Notes: a model not told the origin generated them from the letters alone. A stretch of 64,000 bases of DNA from Diadophis punctatus similis (GCA_023053685.1 JALIGW010000002.1:257352846-257416845); one strand, 5' to 3'; counted from the first letter of the stretch, positions 43,182 to 54,165 are shown. Program-made: numbers and translations.

Positions 43182-44514
43182 TCACTCGGGGGCCACGGCC
43201 TCTTCCACCCATCGCAAGTACGGGGGGTTTCCCTGCTGGATGGGGACGGAGATCACCTCGGCCACTTCGTAGGGGTGCACCGACCTGCAAGCCAAAGGGG
43301 GGGGGGTGTTGATGTAGACACTGAGTGTTGCCCCATCATCTAACCCCCCATCTGCCAGAGGGGGGGGGGGGGACTCTGCCTTACCGGACATACTCTGCCA
43401 GCGCTGAGACCCGGGAGCTGCGTGTTTTGATCATCTGCAGGGGGGTGGGGTGGGGGGGTAGAGAGACCAGCTTTGAGGGAGCTGCAAATCTGCAGCCAAG
43501 GCTCTTGTGAAGTGGCAGGAGGAGAAAAGCCTGCCCCCCTTGGAGCCCCCTCCCCAATTCCTCGGCCAAACTATCCCTGCTGCTGCGGGTGCCACAATGA
43601 AAGCCTGGCACGCTTTCGGCTCACTGAGTTGGGGTTTCAAGCCCCCTTGGGTGGGCGAGGGGGGGAATCCAATGGATGGGGGGGGGGAATTCAGGGCACA
43701 GATCAACTCGGTTGCCTGGCCATGGGGGGGGGGGCAGGGCTCAAGTGGAAAGGGGGCACCATTCACAGCCCCCACAGAAGGTTCCGGGTGGGGCCTCGAG
43801 TGTTCCAACCCCCACAGGGCTGGGGTGCAAGGCTGCCCCCCCCCAACGGCAAGAGGGTGGGTGAAGGGGCTCCTTCTCCCTTGGGGGAAGTCCCCTCTTT
43901 GCCCCCCTCCCCTCCTGCGCGCCCCACTCACCAGCAGCACCTCGGCGTCCTCCTCGACGGCGCCCTTCCACCGGTAGCTGCAAGAGACGCGGAGCGGGGA
44001 GCTGAGCCCGGGACGCCGCCCCCGCCCCCGATCCCCCCACCCCAGCAGCCCTCTCCCCCGGGAGACTCACATGGAGGTGACGTGGGGCAGGACGTTCACG
44101 CAGGCCGCCAGCCGCCGCTCCACCAGGGCCCTGCGGACACCAACCATCAGGACCGGCCCCCGCCAGCAGACCCAGGCCCCGCCCCCCGCCCCCCCGCCCC
44201 CCGGCGACCCCCGCCCCGCCCACCTGGCGATGTCTTTGGCCACCGTCTCGTTGGGGCAGGTGACGAAGGCGGCCGAGAGGAGGCCCGTCGCGGCCGGAGA
44301 CTCAGGGGGCTCGGCCGCCATGGAGGAGGAGGAGGAGGCGGAGAAGAGGCGCCCGGACAGCCGCTGCAGCGCCGGCACCATCAGCAGCGCCAGCAGCAGC
44401 GCCGCCACCTGCGGGGAGGAAGAGAGAGACGGGGCGGGGGTCGCGGAGGAGCCCCCTTCGGAGGGCAACCCCCCCCCCCGGCGCGGCCCTTACCCCGCAT
44501 GCGCCCGCGGGCAT
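43182..44514 (-). CDS. CUTA: CutA divalent cation tolerance homolog, 6 coding exons, 154 aa
   Basis: CUTA belongs to the trimeric, ferredoxin-like CutA1 family; the animal protein has been linked to acetylcholinesterase processing and its biochemical role is unsettled. Exons: 44494-44514, 44224-44408, 44071-44130, 43932-43977, 43385-43434, 43182-43284, closing over 155 codons. The N-terminus (MPAGACG then [14 protein letters not shown]) is a membrane-type or signal segment. The CutA1 core begins at [12 protein letters not shown] and carries [31 protein letters not shown] and the signature [13 protein letters not shown]. The ATG at 44514 matches the shorter human isoform start (about 156 aa). 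In-frame codons upstream include no ATG that I can see, so the longer human isoform may lack a counterpart. Confidence 0.93.
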
Positions 44515-44804
44515 CTGCAGCCGGGAGGGGGCGCCCCTCTGTCCGGGCACAGATTTCCCTCCCGACGAAGATCCCCCCCCCGTCGCTGGCCCAGCTGCCT
44601 CGGAGCCTCCACTACCTGCTTCCTGTCGCGTCCGCCGCTCAACCCGACGGTGCCCCGCCCCCGCCGCCAGGTTGCGCCGTCAGGCGGAAGTGCGGCTGGT
44701 GCAGCGCCAGAGGGAGCCCCTCCCCTTCCTTAGCCCCCCCTCCCCTCCCCTCCCCTCCCGCGGAAGCCCGGGGGGGGGGGACGATCGCTGCCTTGGTTGG
44801 ACAG
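44515..44804. other. CUTA: CUTA CpG-rich upstream region
   Basis: GC-rich sequence upstream of CUTA with a run of overlapping GC-box-like CCCCTCCCC motifs near 44740-44758. An ETS-type ttcctg core lies near 44610. The CpG density ends abruptly at the repeat island. Confidence 0.4.
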
Positions 44805-45010
44805 TTTGTTTGTTTGTTTATTTGTCAAGCATATATGATTATAAGCAAAGTATAAACAGTAAAACATGATTGAATGTATATGTAATAGTACAAGCATGAA
44901 TAAGAGTAAAAGAGGTATGAATATATGGGTACATTTGGACAGGAACGGTAGGCACGTTTGTGCGCTTATGGCATGCACGCCCCTTACCGGGCTCAAAACA
45001 GTTGCCTGCT
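44805..45010 (+). repeat. Dispersed snake-type repeat with TTTATTTGTCAAG end
   Basis: Shares tttatttgtcaagcat-like text, cggtaggcacg and atgcacgccccttac with 50742-50960 in the same orientation. Family name not determined. Confidence 0.55.
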
Positions 45011-45333
45011 TTGATCGTCCGGTGCAACAATTGAAATAAAGCAATAATAACGTTTGTGGGATGAAGCCCCCCCCCCCAAAATCAGCTCAATGCCCGCCCT
45101 GCCCCCCCTGCCCCAACGTTGGCTCCTCCGTGGGTGGAGAGGGGGCAAAGGACCCCCCTCATATCTCCCCCGATGGACCCGGAGGTTGCCCCGGTGCCAA
45201 ATCTCCTCCTGCCGCCAATCCCTCTGGTCAACCGGCTGCCCTGGAGGCTGACGGGAGCCGCGTTTGGGGAGGGGGGGTGTCCTGAATGAGACCCTCCCCC
45301 AACAGACTCGACCTTCTGATGCAGCCTTTGGGT

Positions 45334-45485
45334 CAGAGGTCTTCAAACCAGGCAGCTTTAAGACTTGTGGACTTCAACTCCCAGAATTCTCCAGACAGCA
45401 TAGCTGGATCAACAGCATAGCTGTCTGGAGAATTCTGGGAGTTGAAGTCCACAAGTCTTAAAGCTGCCAAGTTTGAAGACCTCTG
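45334..45485. mobile_element. MITE 'C', complete foldback copy
   Basis: Two arms of about 72 bases (45334-45405 and 45413-45485) are near-perfect inverse copies (cagaggtcttcaaac versus gtttgaagacctctg), with a spacer of under 10 bases. It is all arm and no interior. Confidence 0.8.
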
Positions 45486-45960
45486 CAGTTTTGGGTCAAT
45501 GCCTCAGGGGGCTGTTGGGGGTGGCCCTGGCTAGTCTGGGTGGGGCTGTTAGCTGGGGGACAGAGGGACCCCTCCCCATTTGAGAATGGGGAAAGGCCCC
45601 CTCCGGGCTTCCTCGTTTCCAGGCTCTCCTCTGGGTTGGGGGGGGGAGCTTCTGGGCCTGCCCGCCCTCCCTCCAAAACTGTGGCTGGGGGAGGGGTCCC
45701 CAGACCTTTCGGCTTCTGGTCTTGGGGGTGTCCCCATCTTCTTGGCCCCTTCTGGAGCAGTAAGGCCACACCCCACCCCACCCTTCTGGGCTGGGGACCC
45801 TTGTCCTGATCAGACCTCCTGTTTCTGCTCTGTGCTCAGGAGTGGCTGGTGGAGGCTACCTTGACCCCCCCCGGGGGGGGGCTTTTCCCTCCCTGAAGAG
45901 GCCAGGCAGGTGTCTCCCACCCCCTCCGTTGAGGAGCCAAATGTACCTGGGGCTGTCTAT

Positions 45961-46018
45961 TTATCCATCCATCCATCCATCCATCCATCCATCCATCCAT
46001 CCATCCATCCATCCATCT
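45961..46018. repeat. (ATCC)n microsatellite
   Basis: About 14 tandem ATCC units. Confidence 0.95.
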
Positions 46019-46299
46019 ATCTAGGAAATTTATATACGGCCACCAATCTCAGGAATGTGATCCTGGGCAGGCAAAACAAAGCAACAAAAACTCAAATAAC
46101 CATTGAAAACAGTAAGACAGCTCCCCCTGTGGAGGGGAGGGGGTCTCCTGGGAGGGCCTGGATACCCCTCCCCTTTCATTCCTAGAGGGGTTGCATTCAG
46201 GGCCAACTGGGTCTCAGGTTCGGGGTTAATGTATTGCCGTTTGTTGGCTGTTTTGTTTGATTTGTGTCATCTTAGATTGTCCTAGCTGGGCTGTGTCGG
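46019..46299. repeat. Unclassified repeat-derived sequence
   Basis: AT-rich text (aatttatatacggccaccaa, tcaaataaccattgaaaac) resembling an old LINE 3' end. No gene seen. Confidence 0.3.
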
Positions 46300-46575
46300 T
46301 GGGTTTACTGTGGGTTTTATTATTTATTCATCTATTTCTTTGTGTCCTGCCTTTATTATTTTTACAAATAACTCAAGGCGGCGAACATATAAACACACCT
46401 TCCTCCTCTTTATTTTCCTCACAACAAGAACCCTGTGGGCTGGGCTGGGCTGAGAGAGAATGACTGGCTGAAAGTCACCCAGCTGGCTTTCATGGCTAAG
46501 GCGGGATTTGAACTCACCGTCTCCTGCTTTTTAGCTTGGTACCTTAACCATTTAGATCAAACTGGCTCTGTTTTA
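46300..46575 (+). repeat. MIR/L2-like SINE
   Basis: Carries gaaagtcacccagctggc and ttaaccatttagatcaaact, a fuller copy of the element at 16350-16500. Confidence 0.55.
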
Positions 46576-46654
46576 TCTGTTTTTAAGGATTTCGTTTTGT
46601 GTTGTATGCTGTCTAGAGTCTGTTGGAGTTGGGCAGCTATAATACATTTTAATA

Positions 46655-46688
46655 ATTTTTATTATTTTTATTTTTATTTTTATTTTTA

Positions 46689-46759
<71 letters not shown>
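46655..46759. repeat. (TTTTA)n then (TTA)n microsatellite
   Basis: A pentanucleotide run gives way to a long pure TTA run. Reading it as poly-Tyr peptide is spurious. Confidence 0.95.
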
Positions 46760-46778
46760 GATCATCGCACAGTTATTA

Positions 46779-46779
<1 letters not shown>

Positions 46780-46850
<71 letters not shown>
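46780..46850. repeat. (ACTT)n microsatellite, left block
   Basis: About 17 tandem ACTT units ending directly at the terminal repeat of the element at 46851-47847. An equivalent block in the same phase follows that element. Confidence 0.95.
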
Positions 46851-46851
<1 letters not shown>

Positions 46852-47847
46852 GTATTTTTCGGAGTATAAGAAGCACCTTAGTTTTGGGGGAGGAAAACAA
46901 GGAAAAAAGGCCTCTGCCTCCAAGCAATTTGCCAAACAGCAAACAGCACAGATGATATACACTGTTTGCTGTGTATTTCTGTGCATGTGTGCCTGACCCA
47001 TAGAAATAGCAAAGAATTGGAGAAATGTACAATATGCCAGAAAGTTTTCTTAAATGTAGTCACACTAACTCCTCCCAATTATTTAAATAGATCTACTCCA
47101 AGGTAAGTCAGGATTTAACTCTAATACTAAACAGGATACTGTTACATTTCAGACTATACTTGTACAGAGCTGTTAAAATAAATTAAAATTTCTGGAAGTA
47201 TACATTATTCTCTATTATTTAAAAGAAGATACAATAGCACTGGGCCTCTTCAGAGCAAGCATTTATTTTTAAAAAGCTTCTTTATTTTGTTAAGTTGTCT
47301 AGATTTACAGGGGTCTCCAACCTTGGCAACCTTAAGACTTGTGGACTTCAACTCCCAGAATTCCACAGCCAGCAAAGCTAACAAAGCTGGCTGTGGAATT
47401 CTGGGAGTTGAAGTCCACAAGTCTTAAAATTGCCAAGGTTGGAGACCCCTGGCTCTAGAACAATAATAAAGCAGTCTTTAAAAAATAAGTCTAATAATTT
47501 GAACATTCTACAGGCATTTATAGTTATTCACTTACCCCCTTCCATCCAGTTCAGCAAAAAATAAAAATCTGCGTGTCTCTCCCAGCTATTTGCCTCTTTG
47601 CAGTTTCAGTTTTAGTTTCATTTTAGCACATGGCAAATCAGGTGGGGATCAGGAAGCTGCTAAGAACTTGCTTGTCTTAACAGGCTCTTCCCTGTTTGCT
47701 GCAAACAGGTAAATTGCTGGAAGACAGAGGCCAAAGGGTGGGGGTGGCTGGGTGGGTGGGGCTACATTCAGTGTATAAGACACACCCAAGTTTTCACCCT
47801 CTTTTGCGGGGTAAAAAGGTGCGTCTTATACTCCGAAAAATACGGTA
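46851..47847. mobile_element. DNA element 'D' with terminal inverted repeats
   Basis: Left end tgtatttttcggagtataag and right end cttatactccgaaaaatacg are inverse copies. The interior of about 1 kb is non-coding and AT-rich, with MITE 'C' nested at 47308-47451. Family unnamed; I infer a non-autonomous cut-and-paste element. Confidence 0.7.
47308..47451. mobile_element. MITE 'C' foldback nested in element 'D'
   Basis: Arms caggggtctccaaccttggc and gccaaggttggagacccctg are perfect inverses at the tips, joined by a short aaagctaacaaagc spacer. Confidence 0.8.
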
Positions 47848-47848
47848 C

Positions 47849-47917
<69 letters not shown>
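47848..47917. repeat. (ACTT)n microsatellite, right block
   Basis: Tandem ACTT units matching the block at 46780-46850. Confidence 0.95.
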
Positions 47918-48600
47918 CGCATGTTCCGGCGTATAAGACAAATTTTTACCCTTTGAAAATCTTCTCAAAAGTCGGGGGTCGTCTTATACGCCAGGTACTG
48001 AAAGTTCCAAGCCGAGCCGGGGGGGAGCTCAAAAACGGCCAGCCGCAACCTTCCCAGCAGGTGGGCGCGTGCTGGACGACGACGACGACAGGACTCTCGG
48101 TTTCTAACCTTCCTCATCTTTTCTCTTGTTCTCCTCCTTGTGGGCGCACGCGGGAGGGACCGCGGAGCAGAGGCGCCCGGCGGCTTAAGGCAAGAGGCAG
48201 GCGGGAGACGCGGGCAGGAGCCTGCCGCCGCCGCCATCTTTTCTAGGATCCCCGCGCCTCTCACCCCGCTCGCCGGGTGCCTCTGCTCCGCGGTCCTGCA
48301 AACCAATCCCCACTGTGGCTCCTTTCTCCCTTGCCCAGCCCTCTTGCAAGACGCCAAGTGCGGGGAACCGCACCAAGCAAGGTAGGTGGGTGCGCGTGGG
48401 AGGGACCGCGGAGCAGAGGCGCCCCGCAAGCGGGGCGAGAAGCGCAGGAATGGCAGAAGTGTCTCCCACCCGCCTCTTGCCTTAAGCCGCTGGGCGCCTC
48501 TGCTCCGCGGTCCCTCCCGCGTGCGCCCACAAGGAGGAGAACAAGAGAAAAGATGAGGAAGGTTAGAAACCGAGGGTCCTGTCGTCATCGTCCCCCAGCC
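47918..48600. mobile_element. GC-rich foldback element 'E'
   Basis: Begins ccgcatgttccggcgtataa. Arms 48074-48209 and 48461-48592 are about 130-base inverse copies (ctcttgttctcctccttgtg versus cacaaggaggagaacaagag), with a further inverted gcctctgctccgcggtc block inside. No transposase frame was found. Confidence 0.65.
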
Positions 48601-48699
48601 TGCATCAACGAGTCTCTTCTTGGGGAGGGTTGAGAGCCCCTCCTTTTCCTGCCAGACCAGAGGGCTGCAGAGCATTGGGGGGCCCAACCTGAGCACCAT

Positions 48700-48799
48700 A
48701 GTCACACACACACACACACACACACAAGCAGGATGAAGTGAGCAGCAGAAAGGAAAGAAGGAAGGAAGGAAGGAAGGAAAGGAAGGAAGGAAGGAAGGA

Positions 48800-48866
<67 letters not shown>
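48700..48866. repeat. (CA)n, (GGAA)n and (GACA)n compound microsatellite
   Basis: Three adjacent simple repeats: CA at 48703-48725, GGAA at about 48752-48800, GACA at about 48800-48865. Confidence 0.9.
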
Positions 48867-49080
48867 AAGATCAACCTGCAAGTTCCCTTCCAAGTCTTCT
48901 GTTCTATTATTCTGTTAAGATGATTCTGGAAAACTGCAAGAGAAAGCCAATTTGGACTGATTACAGGAGGGCATTTGACTCCCTGCCACATGACTGAATA
49001 ATCAAGTGACTAGAAATAACAGGAGTCAGTAGAAACAGAGTCAGAAGCTTTGTGCAAAAATCAACATTACAATGGAAAGA

Positions 49081-49467
49081 AGGGTGGGTTCTTCCCGGTT
49101 CGGACCAGATCGCCCGAACCGTTAGTGACCCGCTGGTGACGTAATTTTGGTGTCACGGATCCGGTTCTGTCTGTGCCGGTCTGTGCTCGCCGCCATCTGT
49201 TTTTCTGAATTTTTGGCCGATTTTCCTCTGTTTGGATGGCTTCACAGCGTTCTGTGGTTTGAAAGAAGCCCTGCTGCCCGCCCCAAGGGGTTAATACTGG
49301 CCTTTTATGTCTTATGCCCCGAAGCACAGCTGATGAGCTCCTGGGCTGTGTTTCGGGGCTGAATCCACCTCCTGAGCATGTGCGGAAGTTGAAATCGCGC
49401 AAGGGGACATGCGCGCGTGAAACATCGCAACACAAACCGGTGGCAAAGGTAAGTGAAACCCACCCCC
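49081..49467. mobile_element. hAT-type MITE inserted in the LINE
   Basis: Left end gggtgggttcttcccgg and right end gtgaaacccaccccc are approximate inverses, and the interior (ccggttctgtctgtgccgg, gaaatcgcgcaagggg) resembles the element at 53799-54165. Target duplication not resolved by eye. Confidence 0.5.
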
Positions 49468-49862
49468 GTCTGGAAGACACGGTTTATGGTCCATGGTGAG
49501 AGAGAGACTGGGAGAAGTTTAATATCAGGAGAGGAATATTTCAAGGAGATTCTCTATCATCTCTACTGTTTGTCATTGTTTCCTCCATCAACAATACTGA
49601 ATGACATTTGGCCCTGGCTATCAAACATCAAAAAAATCCACCAGGCAATCCAGCCTCCTTTACATGGATGATGATCTGAAGACGTATGGAAAAAAACACC
49701 ATCTGAAACAGAATCACTGCTCAACACTGTCCATATATATACAGCCAAGATATTGCAATGGAGTTTGGACTCCATCAAACGGAAAAATACTGAAAACGGA
49801 AGGAATCAAGATGCCCCAGGAAAATAACATCAAGAGTCTCTGGATGAAGATGATTACTACAG

Positions 49863-50039
49863 ATAGGTATCCTTCAAGCTCGCAACATCAAGCACATTGA
49901 AGTCAGGGAAAAGATTAGAGGTGAACACATCAAAAGACTGAAGAATAAGATCTTCTTCTTCAGTCTTTTGATGTATTCACCTCTAATCTTTCTCCTGACT
50001 TCAATGTGCTTGATGTTGAGAGCTTGAAGGATACCTATT
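49863..50039. repeat. Inverted duplication inside the LINE
   Basis: Two arms of about 85 bases (ataggtatccttcaagct... and ...agcttgaaggatacctat) encode the same LINE peptide on opposite strands, meeting near 49951 at gatcttcttcttcagtc. The LINE continues on the plus strand after it, so this is a local inversion-duplication, not a separate element. Confidence 0.8.
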
Positions 50040-50741
50040 GAGTCCAAACTCAATGGAGGAAATGCCATCAAGGCAAACAATACCTGGGCAATTCCAGTCA
50101 TTAGATACACACAGCTGGAATCGTGGACTGGACTTAGCAGAACTAAAAGCCACGGATAGGAAGGCCTGAAAAATAATGACAACAAACCATGACTTTCATC
50201 CTTGCAGAGACACTAAGAGACTCTTTATCTATGTTGCAAGTATATGAGACGGTTGAAGAAGAAAAAAGTTATTTGGAAGAATATCTGAAGGACAGCGGAG
50301 AAGAGGCCATCAAGCTAGTATGGTAGGAAGGCCTATCAAGTACTGGAGAGACCAAATTGGCGTTCAAAAAAAATGGAGAACAGAAAAAAAGGCATGGGAA
50401 AAGAAAGCATTGCATGGCCAGCACATTAAAAATAAATAGCAGGCAAAACAGATAATAACAAGACCTGCCAATGGCCAAGTGCAGGGAAGTTGAAGGAGGA
50501 GACGGAGTGGCTGATTCTGGCTGCCCAAGAAGGCCAAGCTTTGAGCACAAAGGCATACAAAGCCAGAACTTTGCCAGCAAGAGATAGCCATCTCTGCAAA
50601 GAAGCTAAAGAAACAGTGGATCGCCTGGGAAGCTGCTGCAAGAAGATCACCCAGACTGACTGCAAGCAACGGCATGATAGCAACAATCATGGCACGTTGG
50701 AAGATCTGCAAGAAATACCATTTGCCTGCAAGCAAGAACTA

Positions 50742-50762
50742 ATTTTTTTATTTTTATTTTAT

Positions 50763-50793
<31 letters not shown>

Positions 50794-50960
50794 GTCAAGT
50801 ACATGTTGGTAATATACATAGATAAAACATTGTTTGTATACATAAGATGGGTACTGATAAGCAGGAACATTAGGACACGGACGGTAGGCACGCTGGTACA
50901 CTTATGCACGCCCCTTACTGACCTCTTGGGAATCGGGTGAGGTCAACAGTAGACAGTTAA
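50742..50960 (+). repeat. Dispersed repeat, second copy of 44805-45010 family
   Basis: A tttatt-rich start, tatttgtcaagtacatg, cggtaggcacg and atgcacgccccttactgacc. Inserted in the LINE. Confidence 0.55.
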
Positions 50961-51234
50961 TGGGACCACAAAATAGAGAAAGTCATAGAAAATGAAGAAG
51001 TTAAATTGCTCTGGGAGTTTAGAGGTCAAGCAGACAGGCACCTGCCACACAATACCCCCCCCCCCCAGACTTAACAGTTGTCGATAAGAAAGACAAAAAC
51101 AGTCTGGGTGGTGGATGTGGTCGTGGCAGTTCTTGGAGAGAAGTAGAAAGAGAAGAGAAAGAACTGGAGGAGATCACAACACGCAAAGACCTGCAAATAG
51201 AAATAGAAGCACTGTGGTAAAAGTATTTTAAATT

Positions 51235-51352
51235 GTTTTAAATTATATTGTTTAGTGGTTCTTCAAATGTTGTACGCCGCCCTGAGTCCCCAGGGAGTAG
51301 GGCGGCATATAAGAATCCTAAATAAATAAATAAATAAAATAAATAAAATAAA
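51235..51352 (+). repeat. L2/SINE-type 3' end with AAAT tail
   Basis: Contains ccgccctgagtccccaggg and gggcggcatataag followed by aaataaat repeats. Confidence 0.55.
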
Positions 51353-51600
51353 AAAGAAAGCAAAGACAGGACCAATAGTGGGTGCAATCCCAAAACAGCT
51401 GGAGTAGCCACTTGAACACTGCGGGCATTGACAAATTCGCATCAGTCAATTGCAAAAGGTGGTTTTACTCGGAACAGCTTCCATCCTGCAATTATATCTG
51501 TAACAGCATCAAACCCCCACATACTGCCTATATCCCAGCCACACCTTGGGGAGGAGTGAATAGGCAGACAAAAATGCTAAATCCAGTCTGAAAATCTGGC

Positions 51601-51941
51601 TGTCTGTGTGACCTATAGGAACTGAAACTTCCAAATAGCCTTCCGGGGCAGCCCCTGACATGGCCAGCTGCAGCAGTCCAAACGGGAAGGGACAAAGGCC
51701 CGAGAGGGAGAACGAAGAGGGTCTCTTTCTTCATCCAGAGGAACCTTGCAAAAGCCAGCTACTCTTCCGGGTGTGTGTGTGTGTGTGTGTGTGGAATTGT
51801 GGGTCACAAAGGAGGCACCGATCATTAACCAGTCTGCACATGGAAGTACCACCCCAGTCAGTGGATGATCCCTGGAGACAGATTTTCTGTGCCCACAGCC
51901 ACTCCGTCTTGGTGGGACCAAGTTTGAATTAAATAACAGAA
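51601..51941. other. Unclassified repeat-derived stretch with (GT)n
   Basis: Carries ccaaacgggaagggacaaag and a GT run at about 51768-51793, and an ISRE-unlike unique remainder. It looks LINE-derived but I cannot place it. Confidence 0.3.
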
Positions 51942-52225
51942 ACACAGAGATGAAAGAGACCTTGGAGGTCTTCTAGTCCAACCCCTTGCTTAAGCAGGAG
52001 ACCCTATATCATTTCAGATAAATGACTATTCAATATTTTCTTGAAAACGTCTAGGGATGGGGCACCCACGACTTCTGGAGGGAATTTTTTCCACTGATTA
52101 ATTGTTCTCACTGTCAGTTTATTAGCTCTAGGTCAGTTTTCTCCTTGATTCTTCCATCCATTGCTTCTTGATTTGCCTTCAGGTGCTTTGAAAAATAGGT
52201 TGATCCCCCCCTTCTTCTGACAAAT
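51942..52225 (-). repeat. CR1 LINE 3' UTR, reverse orientation
   Basis: The given strand reads ggaggtcttctagtccaacc, then gttctcactgtcag, in reverse order to the plus-strand CR1 copy that follows. The two are head to head. Confidence 0.75.
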
Positions 52226-52724
52226 CGTACTCAATGAGTAGTCCTTAATGGTACTACATCTACATGGAGGAAAGTAAGCAGTGGGGTACCACAAGGTTCC
52301 GTCTTAGGCCCAGGACTCTTCAATCTCTTCATAAATGACTTAGATGAGGGAATAGAAGAGCAACCAGGATGATTAAAGGGGACTGGAGACTAAAACATAC
52401 GAAGAACGGTTGCAGGAACTGGGCATGGCTAAGTCTAGTGAAGGGAAGGACCAGGGGAGACATGATAGCAGTGTTCCAATATTTGAGGGGCTGCCACAGA
52501 GAGGAAGGGGGTCAAGCTATTCTCCAAAGCACCTGAAGGCCAAACAAGGAATAATGGATGGAAGCTGATCAAGGAGAGATTCAACCTGGAAATAAGGAGA
52601 AACTTTCTGACAGTGAGAACAGTCAACCCATGGAACAGAAGTTGCCTTCAGAAGTTGTGGGAGCTTCGTCCCTTGAGACTTTCAAGAGGAGATTGGACTG
52701 CCATTTGTCAGAAATGGTGTAGGG

Positions 52725-53276
52725 CAGTGATGGTGAACCTATGGCACGCGTGCCACAGGTGGCACGCGGAGCCATATCAGAGGGCACGCGAGGCGTTGCC
52801 CTGTCAGCTCCACGGGCAAACCGGAAGTTTGGAAAAATGCACTTCCGGTTTGCCGTTGGGCTGTTTTTTGCACTCCGGGAGGGTTTAGGGAAGCTTCCTG
52901 AAGCCCCGGAATGCGAAAAATGTCGAAACAGGCAAACCGGAAGTTCGGAAAACGCACTTCCGGTTTGCCGTTGGGCTGTTTTTAGCACTCCGGAGGGTTC
53001 AGGGAAGCTTCCTGAAGCCCCGGAGTGCAAAAAACAGCCCAACGGGCAAACCGGAAGTGCGTTTTTCTGAACTTCCGTTTTGCCCGTTTTGCCGTTTTTC
53101 ACCGTCCCAGGCTTCGGTAAGGCCTTTGCGCGGGGGTGCGCATGTGCAGGGGGCAGCGTTGGGGGGTTGTGCGCATGCGTGGGGGGAGAGGGAATGGGTG
53201 CGGGCATGTGGGCGCGCGCTAGTGCGCGCACACACCCCCTTTTGGCACGCGAACCAAAAAAGGTTCGCCATCACTG
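52725..53276. mobile_element. hAT-type MITE, 552 bp, with exact 8-bp target duplication
   Basis: Termini cagtgatggtgaacct and aggttcgccatcactg are inverted repeats, and gtgtaggg flanks both sides (52717-52724 and 53277-53284). An 8-bp duplication and CAGTG ends are hAT superfamily hallmarks. The interior repeats caaaccggaagt blocks and has no transposase. Confidence 0.88.
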
Positions 53277-53798
53277 GTGTAGGGTCTCCTGCTTGGGTGG
53301 GGGGGTTGGACTAGATGACCTAAAAGATCCCTCCCAACTCTGTTAATCTGTTAAACTCATCAAATTTGCAGGCACCACTAAGCTGGCAGGAATAGCCAAC
53401 ACCCCAAAAGATAGGTTCAAGATCCAGATGTATCTTGACAGACTTGAACACTGGGCCCTATCTAACAAAATGAAATTCAATGGAAGAAAAAATGTTTTAC
53501 ACTTAGGCAACAAAAAAACAAATATACACATACAGATTAGATGAAACTTGGCTCAATAGCAGTAACTGTGAGATGGTTCTTGGAGTCCTAGTGGACAACC
53601 AAACATGAGCCAGTTGTGTGCGGCAGCAGCCAAAAAAAGCCAATACAATCCTAAGTTGCATTAACAGAGAGATTGAATCAAGATCATGTGTTCACACCTA
53701 GAATACTGCATTCACTTTTGGTCACCACACTATAAAGAGATGTTGAGGCTCTGGAAAGAGTGCAGAGAAGAGCAACAAAGATGATTAGGGGCCTGGAG

Positions 53799-54165
53799 CA
53801 GTGGCGGGTTGCTTGCTTACCGGTGCCGGTGCGCTGTGCACGCATCTCCACGTTTTGGGCGTGCGCTCGCTTGCTACGTGTGCGTGCCCCCTCGCGTGAT
53901 TTTGCTTCTGCGCATGCGTAGAAGCAAAATCACGCCGAAATCTCACGAGGGGACGTGCGTGCGCGTGAGATTTTGGCGTGATTTTGCTTCCGCAAATGCG
54001 CAGAATGCGCAGAAGCAAAATTGCCCAAAAATTCACAGAAAAAGATGGCGATGCGCACGATGGACCGGCAGAGAGGGCTCCAAAGCGGTCGCACGCAAAT
54101 TGCGCAATCGGCTGCTCCCTAACCGGAGCTGTGCACCGGACAGCTCCGGCAGGAACCCACCTCTG
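53799..54165. mobile_element. hAT-type MITE, 367 bp, with exact 8-bp target duplication
   Basis: Termini cagtggcgggttgc and gaacccacctctg are inverted repeats, flanked by gcctggag at 53791-53798 and 54166-54173. The interior is rich in CG dinucleotides and aagcaaaat repeats. No coding capacity. Confidence 0.88.

Larger units (their letters stand above)
48880..51600 (+). mobile_element. Degenerate LINE with reverse transcriptase, R4/Dong-like
   Basis: Translation in mixed frames gives RT-domain pieces in order: DYRRAFDSLPH (near 48957), LLYMDDDLKTYG (the catalytic YMDD box near 49658), IKHIEV.EKIRGEHIKRLK (near 49885), WAIPVIRYT (near 50090), LILAAQEGQALSTKAYKAR (near 50512) and RTLPARDSHLCKEAKETVDRL, then IENEEVKLLWEFR and GAIPKQLE further on. 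The motif order and the LCKEAKETV segment recall R4/Dong-type LINEs. The frame is broken by stops and by insertions at 49081-49467, 50742-50960 and 51235-51352, plus an inverted duplication at 49951-50039. It is a dead copy. Confidence 0.65.

Noticed and set aside
44515..44550. An N-terminal extension of CUTA
   Set aside because: It would need a GTG start. The ATG at 44514 matches a known human isoform start.
43473..44855. A 460-residue plus-strand open frame over CUTA
   Set aside because: It runs through CUTA exons and introns antisense, with no family motif.
46655..46760. Poly-Tyr/poly-Leu-Thr peptides
   Set aside because: Translations of TTA and ACTT microsatellites.
48703..48866. Tandem arrays considered as a CRISPR array
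   Set aside because: They are simple di- and tetranucleotide microsatellites without spacers, in a vertebrate genome.
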